Numbered from the stretch's first letter, positions 1 through 9,107 are shown. The stretch is DNA of 64,000 nt from Bog-473 sp963744225 (GCA_963744225.1 CAVUSV010000004.1:620001-684000); one strand, 5' to 3'. Numbers and translations are program-made. Notes: generated by a model from the letters alone, not told the origin.

Positions 1-1456
1 TGCGGTAGCGCTCGTTGATATCGAGGCCGTAGCCGACCACGAACTCGGGCGGGATGGTGAACCCGATGTAGCGCAGGTCGAGATCGACCCGCTGCTCGCC
101 CTCCTTGACCAAGAGCGCGCACACCTCGACGCTCTTGGGCTGCCGTGCGTTGAGGTAGCGCCGCAGGTAGTTGAGGGTGAGGCCGCTGTCGATGATGTCC
201 TCCACCACGAGCACATGGCGCCCCTCGAGCTCGGAATCGAGGTCCTTCACGATGCGCACGACGCCCGACGTCTTCGTGGCACTGCCGTAGGAGGAGACCG
301 CCATGAAGTCGACCTCGACCGGCAACTCGATAGCCCGGCAGATGTCGCTCATGAAGAGCATGGCGCCCTTGAGCACGGCCACCAGGAGGGGAGGCTGGTC
401 CGCGTAGTCGGCCGTGATCTGGGAGCCGAGCTCGGCGACGCGGATGGCCAGGCGCCCGGCGTCGACCAGCAGGGGACCCACGTCGGGCTCGGCCCAGGTC
501 GGGACGCCCGCTCCGGCCTCGTCGAGGGTCACCGGCGTGACATTACCGGAGGGCTCCTGCTCGACCCGGAGCCGGCCGCCCGTTCGCCGCACCCGCCGGC
601 GGCCCGAGACCTCGGTCCCGACCGTTGCGCCGCGCGCCACGGCCAGGGTGCGCTCGACTTCCGCCAGTGAGGGTGGATGGTCACCGCCGGACGCTTCGCG
701 CAACCAGCGCCGGAGGGCGCGGCGGGCCATGGGCGGAGGCGCTGCCGCGACGGCGCGGGCGTCGGCGGGGTCGGGGAGCGTGTCGGTTGCCAGCGTCTCG
801 AGGAGCGCCACCTCGTCGCGCAGCACGCCCGCCTGTCGGGCCAGCACGGGGACGGGGTCGCGACCGGCCACCGCCGCGCACAGCGGCAGGAGCTCGTGAC
901 GGACGCGGTTGCGCACGAAGGCGGGATCGGCGTTGCTGGGATCGCACAGCGGAACAAGGCCTGCCGCGGCGCACAGCGCGTGCGTCTCGCGCCGGCGCAG
1001 GGCGAGGAGGGGGTGCCGACGGCCGGGCTTCATCCCGGCCAGGCCGTCTGCGCCGGCGCCACGCAGGAGGTTGACCAGGATCGTCTCCGCCTGGTCGTCC
1101 ATGGTGTGCCCCGTTGCCACCTCAGGCGGCAGCACGGCAAAACGCTCCTCCCGGGCCCTCGCCTCGAGATTGGGCCCCGGCGCAACCGACGCCCGGCGAC
1201 TCTCGAAGTGCGCACCGAACCGGCCCGCGGCGTCAGCCACCAGGTCGGCCTCGCCTTCCGAGCCGGGGCGCAAGCCGTGGTCGACGTGGACCGCCGTCAC
1301 CTCGCACCCCGCCGCCGTGGCCAGGACCAACAGGGCCAGCGAGTCGGCGCCACCCGACACTGCGCAGGGCAGTGCCGTGCCCGCTGCTGGGAAGGTGCAC
1401 CTGCTCAAGAGGTCAGAGATGAGGGCGGAGTGAGCGGTGCGGTCGTCCTCACCCAC
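1..1456 (-). CDS. tilS/hprT: Bifunctional TilS-HprT fusion: tRNA(Ile)-lysidine synthase + hypoxanthine phosphoribosyltransferase (3' end off window)
   Basis: One uninterrupted reading frame carries both enzymes. The N-terminal part (about residues 1-300) is TilS, which puts lysidine on C34 of tRNA-Ile(CAU); the ATP loop SGGADSL sits at residue 34 and a HTMDDQAET motif follows. The C-terminal part from about residue 309 is HPRT, which makes IMP/GMP from hypoxanthine/guanine and PRPP; its PRPP loop VVEDIIDSG is near residue 415. I found no stop between the domains. An in-frame GTG at 532 could also start free HPRT. The chosen GTG start (1456) overlaps the upstream gene by 8 bases. TilS/HprT fusions are known in other bacteria (Listeria). 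TilS is short and lacks the usual C-terminal tRNA-binding extension. Confidence 0.86.
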   Translation of the reverse strand, partial: MGEDDRTAHSALISDLLSRCTFPAAGTALPCAVSGGADSLALLVLATAAGCEVTAVHVDHGLRPGSEGEADLVADAAGRFGAHFESRRASVAPGPNLEARAREERFAVLPPEVATGHTMDDQAETILVNLLRGAGADGLAGMKPGRRHPLLALRRRETHALCAAAGLVPLCDPSNADPAFVRNRVRHELLPLCAAVAGRDPVPVLARQAGVLRDEVALLETLATDTLPDPADARAVAAAPPPMARRALRRWLREASGGDHPPSLAEVERTLAVARGATVGTEVSGRRRVRRTGGRLRVEQEPSGNVTPVTLDEAGAGVPTWAEPDVGPLLVDAGRLAIRVAELGSQITADYADQPPLLVAVLKGAMLFMSDICRAIELPVEVDFMAVSSYGSATKTSGVVRIVKDLDSELEGRHVLVVEDIIDSGLTLNYLRRYLNARQPKSVEVCALLVKEGEQRVDLDLRYIGFTIPPEFVVGYGLDINERYR

Positions 1457-2543
1457 CGGCTCGGGCCACCCAGGCCGCGGGCTCGCGTATCTCCTCCAGC
1501 GTCGGCAGCCATTCGGGCCCATCCCACACTCGGGCCAGCAACGCCGGCCCACCCGCGGCCTCCACCGACTCCACGAAGCGCTCCCCCTCGGCGTACTGAC
1601 GCATCTTGGCATCGAGCCCCAGCAGCTTCGACATCAGCTTGGTCAGTCCGCGCGCCTGGGTGCGGCGCTCGTGGAGGACGTGGGAGAAGTGGGCCGCCCC
1701 GGGCACCTCGGCGGCGCCGGCGCGGTCCATGGTCACGTCGCCGTGGCCCTCGAGCAGGCTCATCATCCCCGAGATCTTCGACAACGCCTCGCGCTGTTCG
1801 GGGGTGGCGAGCATCCCGACCACCCCGCCCTCTCGAGCCGGATTTCGCCCGGCACGGACCTCGGTCGCGGCGCGCTTGATCATTTCGGCGAAGCCGGCCG
1901 GGTCACCCGAGAGCGGGCCGAGCAACTCGGAGACCAGTCCGACGAAGTGGTCACGCAACCAGGGAACTGCAGTGAACTGCAGCCGGTGGGTCACCTCGTG
2001 CAACGCGAGCCACAGCCGGAACTGGCTCGGCGCGAAGCCGTATTGTTCCTCGACCGCCACGATGTTGGGGCCGACGTAGGAGACGAGGTCCTGGTCCTCG
2101 GGCGCCTCGTCGTTGATGAGCAGGTCGTACTGGCCGAGGACCCTCGTCGACATGTAGGCCAGCATCAAGCCGAGCTGGGTCCCGGCGACGGCACGGCCCA
2201 CCACCAGGGACGGTCCTCCGAGCTTGGCTCCCCGCTTGCGCTGGAGCTCCATCAGCGCCGGACCAACCAGGCGCTCGATGGAGCGCACGTTGGCGGCGGC
2301 CCAGCCCGGGCGATCGGTCACCTTGGCCCGGGCCGTCCCGTGGGCCGAGTGCAAGCCGGTGGCCTCGCTCACCAGCGACTCCGCCCGCGCCGTCAGCTCG
2401 GAGAATTGGGCCTGGAGGTCCCGGGACCGGTACGAGGCGGGTGCCGGCTTCAAGATGAGGGCGCCCGACGCCACGCGCGTGGCGAGGGCCCAGTCCACCA
2501 TCGCCGCGCCATCGATCGCTGCGTCCGGAACGACCGGAGACAC
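1449..2543 (-). CDS. DUF2342 zinc-dependent metalloprotease-like protein (coenzyme F420 biosynthesis-associated family)
   Basis: A 364-residue protein with an HExxH zinc motif (HEVTH, residues 182-186) in the helix ALHEVTHRLQF, characteristic of DUF2342, an actinobacterial family sometimes labelled F420-biosynthesis-associated or dizinc hydrolase. Its true substrate is unknown. It lies between rsrA (1-base gap) and tilS/hprT (8-base overlap). As I recall, M. tuberculosis has the same order: a DUF2342 gene beside tilS and hpt (Rv3624c-Rv3626c). This suggests one transcript. No signal peptide or membrane segment is visible, so it is probably cytoplasmic. Confidence 0.85.
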   Translation of the reverse strand: MSPVVPDAAIDGAAMVDWALATRVASGALILKPAPASYRSRDLQAQFSELTARAESLVSEATGLHSAHGTARAKVTDRPGWAAANVRSIERLVGPALMELQRKRGAKLGGPSLVVGRAVAGTQLGLMLAYMSTRVLGQYDLLINDEAPEDQDLVSYVGPNIVAVEEQYGFAPSQFRLWLALHEVTHRLQFTAVPWLRDHFVGLVSELLGPLSGDPAGFAEMIKRAATEVRAGRNPAREGGVVGMLATPEQREALSKISGMMSLLEGHGDVTMDRAGAAEVPGAAHFSHVLHERRTQARGLTKLMSKLLGLDAKMRQYAEGERFVESVEAAGGPALLARVWDGPEWLPTLEEIREPAAWVARAGG

Positions 2544-2544
2544 G

Positions 2545-2868
2545 TCAGTGCTTGCCGTGGTGCTGCCGGCTTTCTTCGTCGATGGCCGTTGCCACCCGGT
2601 CGATCAGACTCTGGGGCACCCGGTCCTGACAGCGGCTCGCGATGACCCTGCGCAACTCGGCTTCGAACTCGGCCGCGCCCCCGCAGGGACCACAGAAGTC
2701 GAGGTGGACCCGGATGACCTCCCGGCGCTCCTCCGTGAGCTCGCCGTCGAGATAGTGGTACAGCTCGTGCACCGCCTCGGTGCAGTCGACCGACAGGCCA
2801 AACAGGCCACCCGCATCCACCGCGGTACCCCTGTCGGTGTCGTTGTCCGCGCTCACGTCCTCGCTCAT
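2545..2868 (-). CDS. rsrA: RsrA-type zinc-binding anti-sigma factor
   Basis: 107 residues with the ZAS signature: HxxxCxxC at H55, C59, C62 plus C29, matching redox-sensing anti-sigma factors such as RsrA/RshA. In the known systems, disulfide stress oxidises the cysteines, releases zinc and frees the sigma factor. It directly follows sigR; its ATG overlaps the sigR stop (4 bases, ATGA), the usual arrangement for coupled translation of a sigma/anti-sigma pair. Confidence 0.88.
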   Translation of the reverse strand: MSEDVSADNDTDRGTAVDAGGLFGLSVDCTEAVHELYHYLDGELTEERREVIRVHLDFCGPCGGAAEFEAELRRVIASRCQDRVPQSLIDRVATAIDEESRQHHGKH

Positions 2869-3449
2869 TCTCTCGACCCCCCAGGCAGGCTCCCGACAAG
2901 GCCCCGCGTCTCCGCCACATCGTGTAACGCCTTTTGCAGCGCCCTTCTTCCCCGGTGAATCCGGCTCATGACCGTCCCGATGGGAACATCGGTGATCTCG
3001 GCGATCTCCTTGTAGCTAAAGCCGTCGACGTCGGCCAGCATCACCGCCATGCGGAACGCATCGGGCAGCGCCTCGAGTGCCGACTTCACGTCCTCGTCGG
3101 TGAAGCGCTCGAGGGCCTCGTCCTCGGCCGACCGCCCCGGATCGCTGCCGCCCGAGCCGGCCAGGCGCTTGTACAGGTAGAGGTCCTCGACGTCCTCCAC
3201 GTCGGCCACCTCCGGCCGCCGTTGCGCGGCCCGGTAGGAGTTGATGTACGTGTTGGTCAGGATCCGGTACAGCCAGGCCCGCAGGTTCGTCCCCTCGGTG
3301 AAGGAGCCGAAGGACCGGTACGCCTTGAGGTACGTCTCCTGCACGAGGTCCTCGGCGTCCGCCCGGTTGCGCGTCATGCGCAGCGCGGCCGAGTACAGCC
3401 CGGGCATGAATTCCATGGCGACGTCGGTGAAGGTCGCCTGATCTGCCAT
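2865..3449 (-). CDS. sigR: ECF RNA polymerase sigma factor, SigR/SigH type (disulfide stress)
   Basis: 194-residue group IV sigma factor. Region 2 covers about residues 12-80 (DAEDLVQETYLKAYR, LRAWLYRILTNTYIN). Region 4 covers about 125-180 (FSYKEIAEITDVPIGTVMSRIHRGR). Pairing with the RsrA-like gene identifies the SigR/SigH subgroup that controls thioredoxin and mycothiol genes. The first gene of the sigR-rsrA-DUF2342-tilS/hprT run; a palindrome lies 11 bases upstream of its start. Confidence 0.9.
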   Translation of the reverse strand: MADQATFTDVAMEFMPGLYSAALRMTRNRADAEDLVQETYLKAYRSFGSFTEGTNLRAWLYRILTNTYINSYRAAQRRPEVADVEDVEDLYLYKRLAGSGGSDPGRSAEDEALERFTDEDVKSALEALPDAFRMAVMLADVDGFSYKEIAEITDVPIGTVMSRIHRGRRALQKALHDVAETRGLVGSLPGGSRE

Positions 3450-3459
3450 GCGCCAACCC

Positions 3460-3478
3460 TATCCACCGGGGGTGGATA
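3460..3478. promoter_or_regulatory. Perfect 8-bp inverted repeat between sigR and P450 genes
   Basis: TATCCACC-GGG-GGTGGATA: two perfect 8-base arms with a 3-base spacer in the divergent intergenic region. The dyad form and position suggest an operator. The protein that binds it is unknown. Confidence 0.45.
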
Positions 3479-3489
3479 TCGTCTCCGCG

Positions 3490-4710
3490 GTGACCAACGC
3501 CCCGGCAACCCTCGCGATCGACCTGATGAGCGGCGCGTTCTACGGGCGGGAGCCCCACGACGCCTACGCCTGGATGCGGGCCAATGCGCCCGTCTACTAC
3601 GACGAGGCCAACGACCTCTGGGCGGCGGCGAGCTATGCCGCTGTGAAGCAGGCATCCGTCGACACGGAGTCGTTCTCGAGCGCCCAGGGCATCCGGCCCA
3701 AGTTCGGGCCGCTGCCGATGATGATCGACTTCGACGCCCCCGAGCACGTCCGCCGGCGCCGTCTCGTCTCGGAGGGGTTCACCCCACGGCGGGTCCGTGC
3801 GATGGAGGACAAGCTTCGCCTCGTCTGCGACGCCCTCATCGACCGGGTCTGCGCGACGGGGGGCTGCGACTTCGTGCGGGACATCGCAGCGCCGCTCCCG
3901 ATCATCATGATCGGCGACATGCTCGGCGTCGCGCCCGCAGACCGTGACGACCTGCTCCGGTGGTCCGACGACATGCTCAAGGCCCTGGGCGCGCCGGATC
4001 CCGAGCTCATGGTCGCGTCGGCGAACGCCTTCACGGAGTACACCGAGTACATCCATCCGGTCTTGGACGACCGCCGCGCCACCAACAACACGGACGACCT
4101 CGTCGGGGTGCTGTGCCACGCCGAGATCGACGGCGACGCACTCGATGACGACTCGCTCGTCCACGAGACGCTGCTGATCCTGATCGGCGGCGATGAGACG
4201 ACCCGGCACGTCATCAGCGGCGGCATGGAAGAGCTCCTCGCCCACCCAGATCAGATGACCAAGCTCTCGGCCGACCCGGCCGGGCTCATGGCGGGCGCGG
4301 TGGAAGAGATGCTGCGGTGGGTGTCGCCCATCAAGAACATGGCCCGGACGGCGACGCGCGACGTCGAGTTGGACGGGAAGCGGATCCGCTCCGGCCAGGA
4401 GATCATCCTTCTCTACCCGTCGGCCAACCGGGACGACGCCGTCTTCGACAACGCCGACTCCTTCGACATCTCGCGCAGCCCCAACCCGCACATGGCGTTC
4501 GGCTTCGGCGCGCACTTCTGCCTCGGCAACCAGCTGGCGCGCCTGGAACTGCGGGTCATGGTCGAGCGCGTGCTGGACCGCATGCCCGACCTCCGCCTGG
4601 CCACCGGGCGGGAGACCTTGCCGCGACGGAAGGCCAACTTCATTTCGGGCATTGAGGAGATGCCGGTCGTGTTCACGCCCAGCTCCCCCGTGGGAGCGGG
4701 TCCCGTCTGA
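3490..4710 (+). CDS. Cytochrome P450 (soluble bacterial CYP)
   Basis: About 406 residues with all P450 hallmarks: the I-helix oxygen-activation motif GGDETT (about 232-237), K-helix ExxR (EEMLR, about 272-276) and heme loop FGFGAHFCLG with the thiolate cysteine near residue 344. This is a class I soluble monooxygenase needing ferredoxin and reductase partners not seen here. The start is uncertain: ATG 3448, GTG 3472 and GTG 3490 are in frame; I chose 3490 so that the gene does not overlap the sigR start. The SDR gene begins on the next base after the stop, implying a two-gene operon that may oxidise an alcohol or sterol-like substrate in two steps. Substrate unknown. Confidence 0.9.
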   Translation: MTNAPATLAIDLMSGAFYGREPHDAYAWMRANAPVYYDEANDLWAAASYAAVKQASVDTESFSSAQGIRPKFGPLPMMIDFDAPEHVRRRRLVSEGFTPRRVRAMEDKLRLVCDALIDRVCATGGCDFVRDIAAPLPIIMIGDMLGVAPADRDDLLRWSDDMLKALGAPDPELMVASANAFTEYTEYIHPVLDDRRATNNTDDLVGVLCHAEIDGDALDDDSLVHETLLILIGGDETTRHVISGGMEELLAHPDQMTKLSADPAGLMAGAVEEMLRWVSPIKNMARTATRDVELDGKRIRSGQEIILLYPSANRDDAVFDNADSFDISRSPNPHMAFGFGAHFCLGNQLARLELRVMVERVLDRMPDLRLATGRETLPRRKANFISGIEEMPVVFTPSSPVGAGPV

Positions 4711-5532
4711 ATGGCGGACGACCGCAGACCGTCCCCGGGCATTGCGGGCTGGTCCATCCTCGTCACCGGAGGCGGGAGCGGCATCGGCCTGGCCACGGCG
4801 GAGCGCCTGGCGGCCGACGGTGCGCACGTGACCATCTGCGGCCGCACGGAGCAGAAGCTCGTCGACGCCACGGCCCGCATCGGTGCCGCCGCCGCTGGCG
4901 GCGCCACGGCGCGCTACGTGGTGGCGGACGTCACCGTCGAGGAACAGGTCGCCGCCGCCGTGGCGGCGACGGCCCAGACCACCGGGCGACTCGACGGGCT
5001 GTTCGCCTGCGCGGGTGGATCACTGCACCTGGGCTCGGTCCTCACCGCCGACGTGGCCGCCGTGCGAGCCACCGTCGACCTCAACCTGATGGGCTCGGTC
5101 ATCTGCGTCAAGCAGGGGGGCGCCGCCATGGAGTCCCAGGGCGGCGGAGGCTCCATCGTCCTCATGTCCTCGGGAGCCGGCCGCTTCCCGCACCCGCACC
5201 TGTGGGCCTACGGCGTGGCGAAGGCCGGCATCTGCTTCTTGACGGAGACCGCCGCAGAGGAGTTGGGGGCGCTGGGCATCCGCGTCAACGCGGTGGCGCC
5301 CGGGATCATCGACGACGAGCTGATGTCCTTCATCACCGCCGGCGGCCCGCTGCTCGACGACTACCTGGTCCAAATGCCCCTCGGGCGCGTCGGGAGCGTC
5401 AGCGACGTCGCCGACGCCGTGCGCTACCTCATGGGGCCCGAGTCCTCCTTCGTGACGGGAGAGACCCTCGGCGTCGACGGGGGCCACCACCTGCGCCGGG
5501 GCGCCGACTACTCGCTTCTCTTCGGGGGCTGA
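4711..5532 (+). CDS. Short-chain dehydrogenase/reductase (SDR)
   Basis: 273 residues, classical SDR: nucleotide-binding TGGGSGIG at residues 19-26, a CAGG stretch, catalytic Ser in LMSSGAG, and YxxxK with Tyr167 and Lys171. The C-terminal VTGETLGVDGG segment is typical. It starts directly after the P450 stop (TGA-ATG), so the two are probably translated together and may act on the same compound. It is convergent with the metal-permease gene. Confidence 0.9.
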   Translation: MADDRRPSPGIAGWSILVTGGGSGIGLATAERLAADGAHVTICGRTEQKLVDATARIGAAAAGGATARYVVADVTVEEQVAAAVAATAQTTGRLDGLFACAGGSLHLGSVLTADVAAVRATVDLNLMGSVICVKQGGAAMESQGGGGSIVLMSSGAGRFPHPHLWAYGVAKAGICFLTETAAEELGALGIRVNAVAPGIIDDELMSFITAGGPLLDDYLVQMPLGRVGSVSDVADAVRYLMGPESSFVTGETLGVDGGHHLRRGADYSLLFGG

Positions 5533-5570
5533 GGTTCGTCAGCCGCTCGGGCCTGGGCGACCTCGGACGT

Positions 5571-6401
5571 TCAGCCGGCGACGGTCGCTCCCACCCAGCG
5601 GGGCCGACGGTGCACTCGCGGTGCGACCGCCGTCCAGAGCCGTCCCCCGGCGAAGCACACGGCGGCGTAGATGCCGACGAAGAAGCCCACGGGCCAGTTC
5701 GTCTGGTACGAGCTGGCGATGGCCGCCCACGCGGTCAGGACGGCCAGTCCAACCGCCAAGACGATGGCCAGGGCCGGCCGCTGCGTCAGCGACCTGGCCG
5801 CGGCGGGGGGACCGATCATGAGGCTGAAGATGAGGAGCGCGCCCACCACCGGCAGCGTCACGGTCGTGGCGGCCGCCACAACGAGAAGAAAGGCCATCTC
5901 GGTCGGTCGCGCCCGCACACCCTTCGCCTCGGCGATGTCGGGCACCACGGTCGACAGCATCAGGGGGCGATAGGCGACGACCACGGCGGCGATGCAGACG
6001 AGACCGACCGCGCCCACGGGCAGCAGCTCGGTCGTGCTCACGCCGAGGATCTCGCCGAACAGAAGCGCGTAGACCTCGGGTTCGTAGCCCCCGCTCAGAC
6101 TCAGGAACAACGAGCCGAAGGCGAGCATCATGACGAGGGCCAATGCCGTCGCAACGTCGCGCCGGTTCCGCTCGCCGAGCGAGCCGATCCCGATCGCAGC
6201 CAGTCCGGCGCAGATCCCCAAACCGACGAGCTCGTTGGCGCCGAGCCAGAACGCGGCCGCGGCGCCCGCGAAGGCGCCGTTGGGGATGGCATGGGCGGCG
6301 AAGGCCGATCCGCGCAGGACGACGAAGAACCCGACCGCGCCCGCAACGACGGCCACGATCGTCCCGGCCACCCAGGCGTTGATCATGAACCCCGAGAACA
6401 T
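5571..6401 (-). CDS. Metal ABC transporter permease (ZnuB/MntB, ABC-3 family), second copy
   Basis: 276 residues with about eight hydrophobic segments of the ABC-3 family (starts MFSGFMINAWVAG). The frame is open further upstream, but ATG 6401 has a clear Shine-Dalgarno (GGAGG) six bases before it and the upstream part reads as a shadow of the neighbouring permease. It is the last gene of the importer operon, behind another ABC-3 permease, so the transporter probably uses a heterodimeric membrane domain. Confidence 0.88.
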   Translation of the reverse strand: MFSGFMINAWVAGTIVAVVAGAVGFFVVLRGSAFAAHAIPNGAFAGAAAAFWLGANELVGLGICAGLAAIGIGSLGERNRRDVATALALVMMLAFGSLFLSLSGGYEPEVYALLFGEILGVSTTELLPVGAVGLVCIAAVVVAYRPLMLSTVVPDIAEAKGVRARPTEMAFLLVVAAATTVTLPVVGALLIFSLMIGPPAAARSLTQRPALAIVLAVGLAVLTAWAAIASSYQTNWPVGFFVGIYAAVCFAGGRLWTAVAPRVHRRPRWVGATVAG

Positions 6402-6429
6402 GCGACCTCCTCTCCGGTCTCTCGGGTCA

Positions 6430-7278
6430 TCACCGCGACAGCGGGACGAACCGGCTGGCGAGGTACACGACCAGGTTGAGGGCGACGATGCAGAAGCTGA
6501 CGGGAAGGGCGGTGTGCGAGCTCGACCAGTAATAGCTGTCGTACGCGACGGCGATGCCAAGCCACGTCGTGCCCACTCCGAGCACCATTGCCGCCGCCAT
6601 GGCCGAGCCAACCCGACGGGTCAGCCGAAGTGCGCTGGCAGCGGGCCCGATCAGCAGCGCAGTGGAGAGGATGGCCCCGATGGCGAGCGCGGAGAGCCCC
6701 ACGGCGACGGCCACACTGGCGATGAAGAGCGATCCGACCAAGCGCACGGGGACGCCCCGCGCCGAGGCAACCTCGGTGCTCACGGAGCTCAACAGGAGCG
6801 GACGGTAGATGAAGGCCACCACGGCCAGCGTGACCGCGGCGCACACCGCCACGACGGGAATGGTGGACGTGTCGATGGTGAAGATCGACCCGAAGAGGAT
6901 CTGCTGGGTCGACCCGCTGATGTTGCGCGTCGTCGTGTCCAGGTAGAGGAAGAGCGCGGAGAGCCCGGTGGCGGCGCCGAGCACGATGCCCGTGGCCAGG
7001 TCCCTGCCGCGGACCCGCTGCACGCCGATCAGGTCCATGGCCAGAGCGCCGAGCACGCCGCCACCCAGGAACCCCGTCAGTGGGCTTACTCCAACGAGCA
7101 GTGCACCCGAGCCGCCGGCCGTCGAGACATCCGCTAGCGAGTGCCCGGCGAAGGACTGCCCACGCAGCACGGTGAAGATGCCGACGGCTGCCGAGGTGAC
7201 CGCGACGATGCCCCCGATGACGGCGGCCGTGTGCACGGGACCACTGGTGAAGAGGCCGGGCTCGAAGAGCCATCCCAT
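6430..7278 (-). CDS. Metal ABC transporter permease (ZnuB/MntB, ABC-3 family), first copy
   Basis: 282 residues, polytopic, with the ABC-3 signature region (FAGHSLADVSTAGG, IGAILSTALLIGPAAS). It lies 4 bases after the ATPase gene and 28 bases before the second permease. It forms the channel of the Zn/Mn-type importer; the metal cannot be told from sequence alone. Confidence 0.9.
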   Translation of the reverse strand: MGWLFEPGLFTSGPVHTAAVIGGIVAVTSAAVGIFTVLRGQSFAGHSLADVSTAGGSGALLVGVSPLTGFLGGGVLGALAMDLIGVQRVRGRDLATGIVLGAATGLSALFLYLDTTTRNISGSTQQILFGSIFTIDTSTIPVVAVCAAVTLAVVAFIYRPLLLSSVSTEVASARGVPVRLVGSLFIASVAVAVGLSALAIGAILSTALLIGPAASALRLTRRVGSAMAAAMVLGVGTTWLGIAVAYDSYYWSSSHTALPVSFCIVALNLVVYLASRFVPLSR

Positions 7279-7282
7279 GGGT

Positions 7283-8143
7283 TCAGCCCGCCTCGAGCGC
7301 CGGGTCTATCGGGATGGAGGCGCTCAACTCGTGCTCGTGTCCCGGTCCGGCGACCACGATCAAGCGCCCATGGATGTTGAGGACGTCGACGGGATGCCCG
7401 TACAGCGCGCTGAGGACCTCGGGGCGCACCACATCCTCGGTGGGGCCGCTGGCCGCCTGGCCGCCCGCGAGGTACACGATGCGATCCATGACCGGCAGGA
7501 GGACGTTCATCTCATGGGCCGACAACAGGATGGCGACGTCGTGCTCCTTGGCGAGGGTGTGGAGCAACACGACGACATCGTGCGCGCTGGCCGGATCGAG
7601 ATTGGCCAGCGGCTCGTCCAGCAGCAGGAGCCGGGGGCGGCTGATCAAGGCGTGCGCGATGAGGACCCGCTGCTGCTCGCCCCCCGAGAGGGTACCGACA
7701 CGGGCGTTGGCGAAATGCTCCGCGCCAACCGCGGCCAGCATCTCGTCGACGGTGGCCCGGCGCTGGCGGGAGGGAAGAGGAAACCCGAAGCGGTTGCCGT
7801 CAATCCCGAGGGCCACGAGATCACGCGCCCGCATCGGCACGTCGGGATCGAGCAGCGTCTTCTGAGGGACATAGCCGACCGCCCGGCGCATCTTGCCGCC
7901 GAGCGCGCCGGGCAATTCGACCCGGCCGGCGGTCGTTCGCTGCAGGCCCAGGATGACCCGGAGCAGCGTGGTCTTCCCGGCTCCGTTCGAGCCGATGAGG
8001 CCGGTGAACTCACCCGAGCCGACGTCGAAGGACACGCCATTCAGGACCTTACGTCCTCCGAGCACGACCTCGATGTCGCGCACCCGGAGCGTGGGGTCGC
8101 CGCTTACCGGCACCTCGATGGAGGGCGGTCCAGAAGACGTCAC
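7283..8143 (-). CDS. Metal ABC transporter ATP-binding protein (ZnuC-like)
   Basis: 286 residues with Walker A GSNGAGKTT, signature LSGGEQQR, Walker B LLLLDEP and a switch histidine (LSAHEMN). Family ABC-3 ATPase. It powers uptake through the two permeases downstream. Its ATG overlaps the end of the binding-protein gene by 4 bases. Confidence 0.9.
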   Translation of the reverse strand: MTSSGPPSIEVPVSGDPTLRVRDIEVVLGGRKVLNGVSFDVGSGEFTGLIGSNGAGKTTLLRVILGLQRTTAGRVELPGALGGKMRRAVGYVPQKTLLDPDVPMRARDLVALGIDGNRFGFPLPSRQRRATVDEMLAAVGAEHFANARVGTLSGGEQQRVLIAHALISRPRLLLLDEPLANLDPASAHDVVVLLHTLAKEHDVAILLSAHEMNVLLPVMDRIVYLAGGQAASGPTEDVVRPEVLSALYGHPVDVLNIHGRLIVVAGPGHEHELSASIPIDPALEAG

Positions 8144-9093
8144 AGATGCTCGGTGGAGACCTTGGAGCTAATGGCTTTCTGGATGGCCTTCACCTCAGCG
8201 AGCATCCAGGTCTGGTAGTCGTATCCCGGCGTGGGCATGGTCTCGTAGACACCGACCACCGGGATGCCGGCGCGCACTGCGGTCTGGCGTATGGACGACG
8301 TGAGCGGGCTCACCACTTGTTGGTTGTAGCAGAACACCTTGACCTGGTGTTTGGTGAAGAACCCGTCTTCGAGCGTGACGTTCTCCGGCGCGGGGTCAAC
8401 GCCGTTCATGATGTTGGCTTGAAAGGTGAACGGCGTGAGGTTGCGCAAGCCCATGGCCTGGAGGAGGTCGTCGGCCACCGGCTCGGTGGTGGCCACGGGG
8501 ATCCCGGCGTCTTTCGCCTTGAACGCCGCGATGGCGGAGAGCCAGGGGGCGAGCGAGGCGTCGAACCGCTTGAGGTTGGCCTTGAAATACGCGGCGTGGG
8601 CGGGCTCGATCGTGCTGAGCTGCGCTGCCATGGCCTTGGCCACGATCGGCATCGTCTTTGGCGAATACCAAAGGTGTGGATTGGGCGTGCTGTCGGGCAG
8701 TCCCAGCAACTTCTGCACGACGATCACGTGTCGATCGGCGCTCGGTGCTGACGCCTCGATCTTGGTCAACCACGTGTCGTAACCGACCCCGTTCTGCACG
8801 ATCAGCCGGGCCGCGCCGACCTGCTGGGCGATGATCGGGCTGGCCTCGAACGTGTGCGGGTCCGTGTTCGGATTGTTGAGAATGGAGGACGCGTGCACGT
8901 ACACGCCGCCGATCTGCGACAGCACGTCGGCGTACTCGTTCTCGGCGCCGATGGCGTTGACGACTCCCGTGGCGGCACCGGCGGGGGCGGCGGCGCCAGG
9001 GGCGACCACGACAACGCCCCCCACGCTTGCCGACGCCACCAGGAGGATGGCGCGCAGGGCTCTCGAGATGGCTGGGCGTGGTCGTCGGTGCAT
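8140..9093 (-). CDS. Metal ABC transporter substrate-binding protein (ZnuA/cluster A-I family)
   Basis: 317 residues with an N-terminal Arg-rich signal sequence and hydrophobic core ending in an Ala-rich cleavage region (residues 1-40); there is no lipobox cysteine, so it is secreted or retained in another way. Metal-ligand signatures include PHTFE and NPHLWYSP histidines and a later TTEP glutamate. No His-rich zinc loop is present. First gene of the operon, directly behind the palindrome at 9108 and divergent from the Fur-family regulator, which likely represses it when metal is sufficient. Confidence 0.88.
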   Translation of the reverse strand: MHRRPRPAISRALRAILLVASASVGGVVVVAPGAAAPAGAATGVVNAIGAENEYADVLSQIGGVYVHASSILNNPNTDPHTFEASPIIAQQVGAARLIVQNGVGYDTWLTKIEASAPSADRHVIVVQKLLGLPDSTPNPHLWYSPKTMPIVAKAMAAQLSTIEPAHAAYFKANLKRFDASLAPWLSAIAAFKAKDAGIPVATTEPVADDLLQAMGLRNLTPFTFQANIMNGVDPAPENVTLEDGFFTKHQVKVFCYNQQVVSPLTSSIRQTAVRAGIPVVGVYETMPTPGYDYQTWMLAEVKAIQKAISSKVSTEHL

Positions 9094-9107
9094 GCCTAAC
9101 CCTATAT

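Noticed and set aside
3016..4827. Minus-strand frame of 603 codons across sigR and P450
   Set aside because: Overlaps two well-supported genes; no family resemblance.
5202..6479. Long plus-strand frame of 425 codons
   Set aside because: Shadow of the SDR and metal permease genes; no domain and strongly biased Arg/Gly composition.
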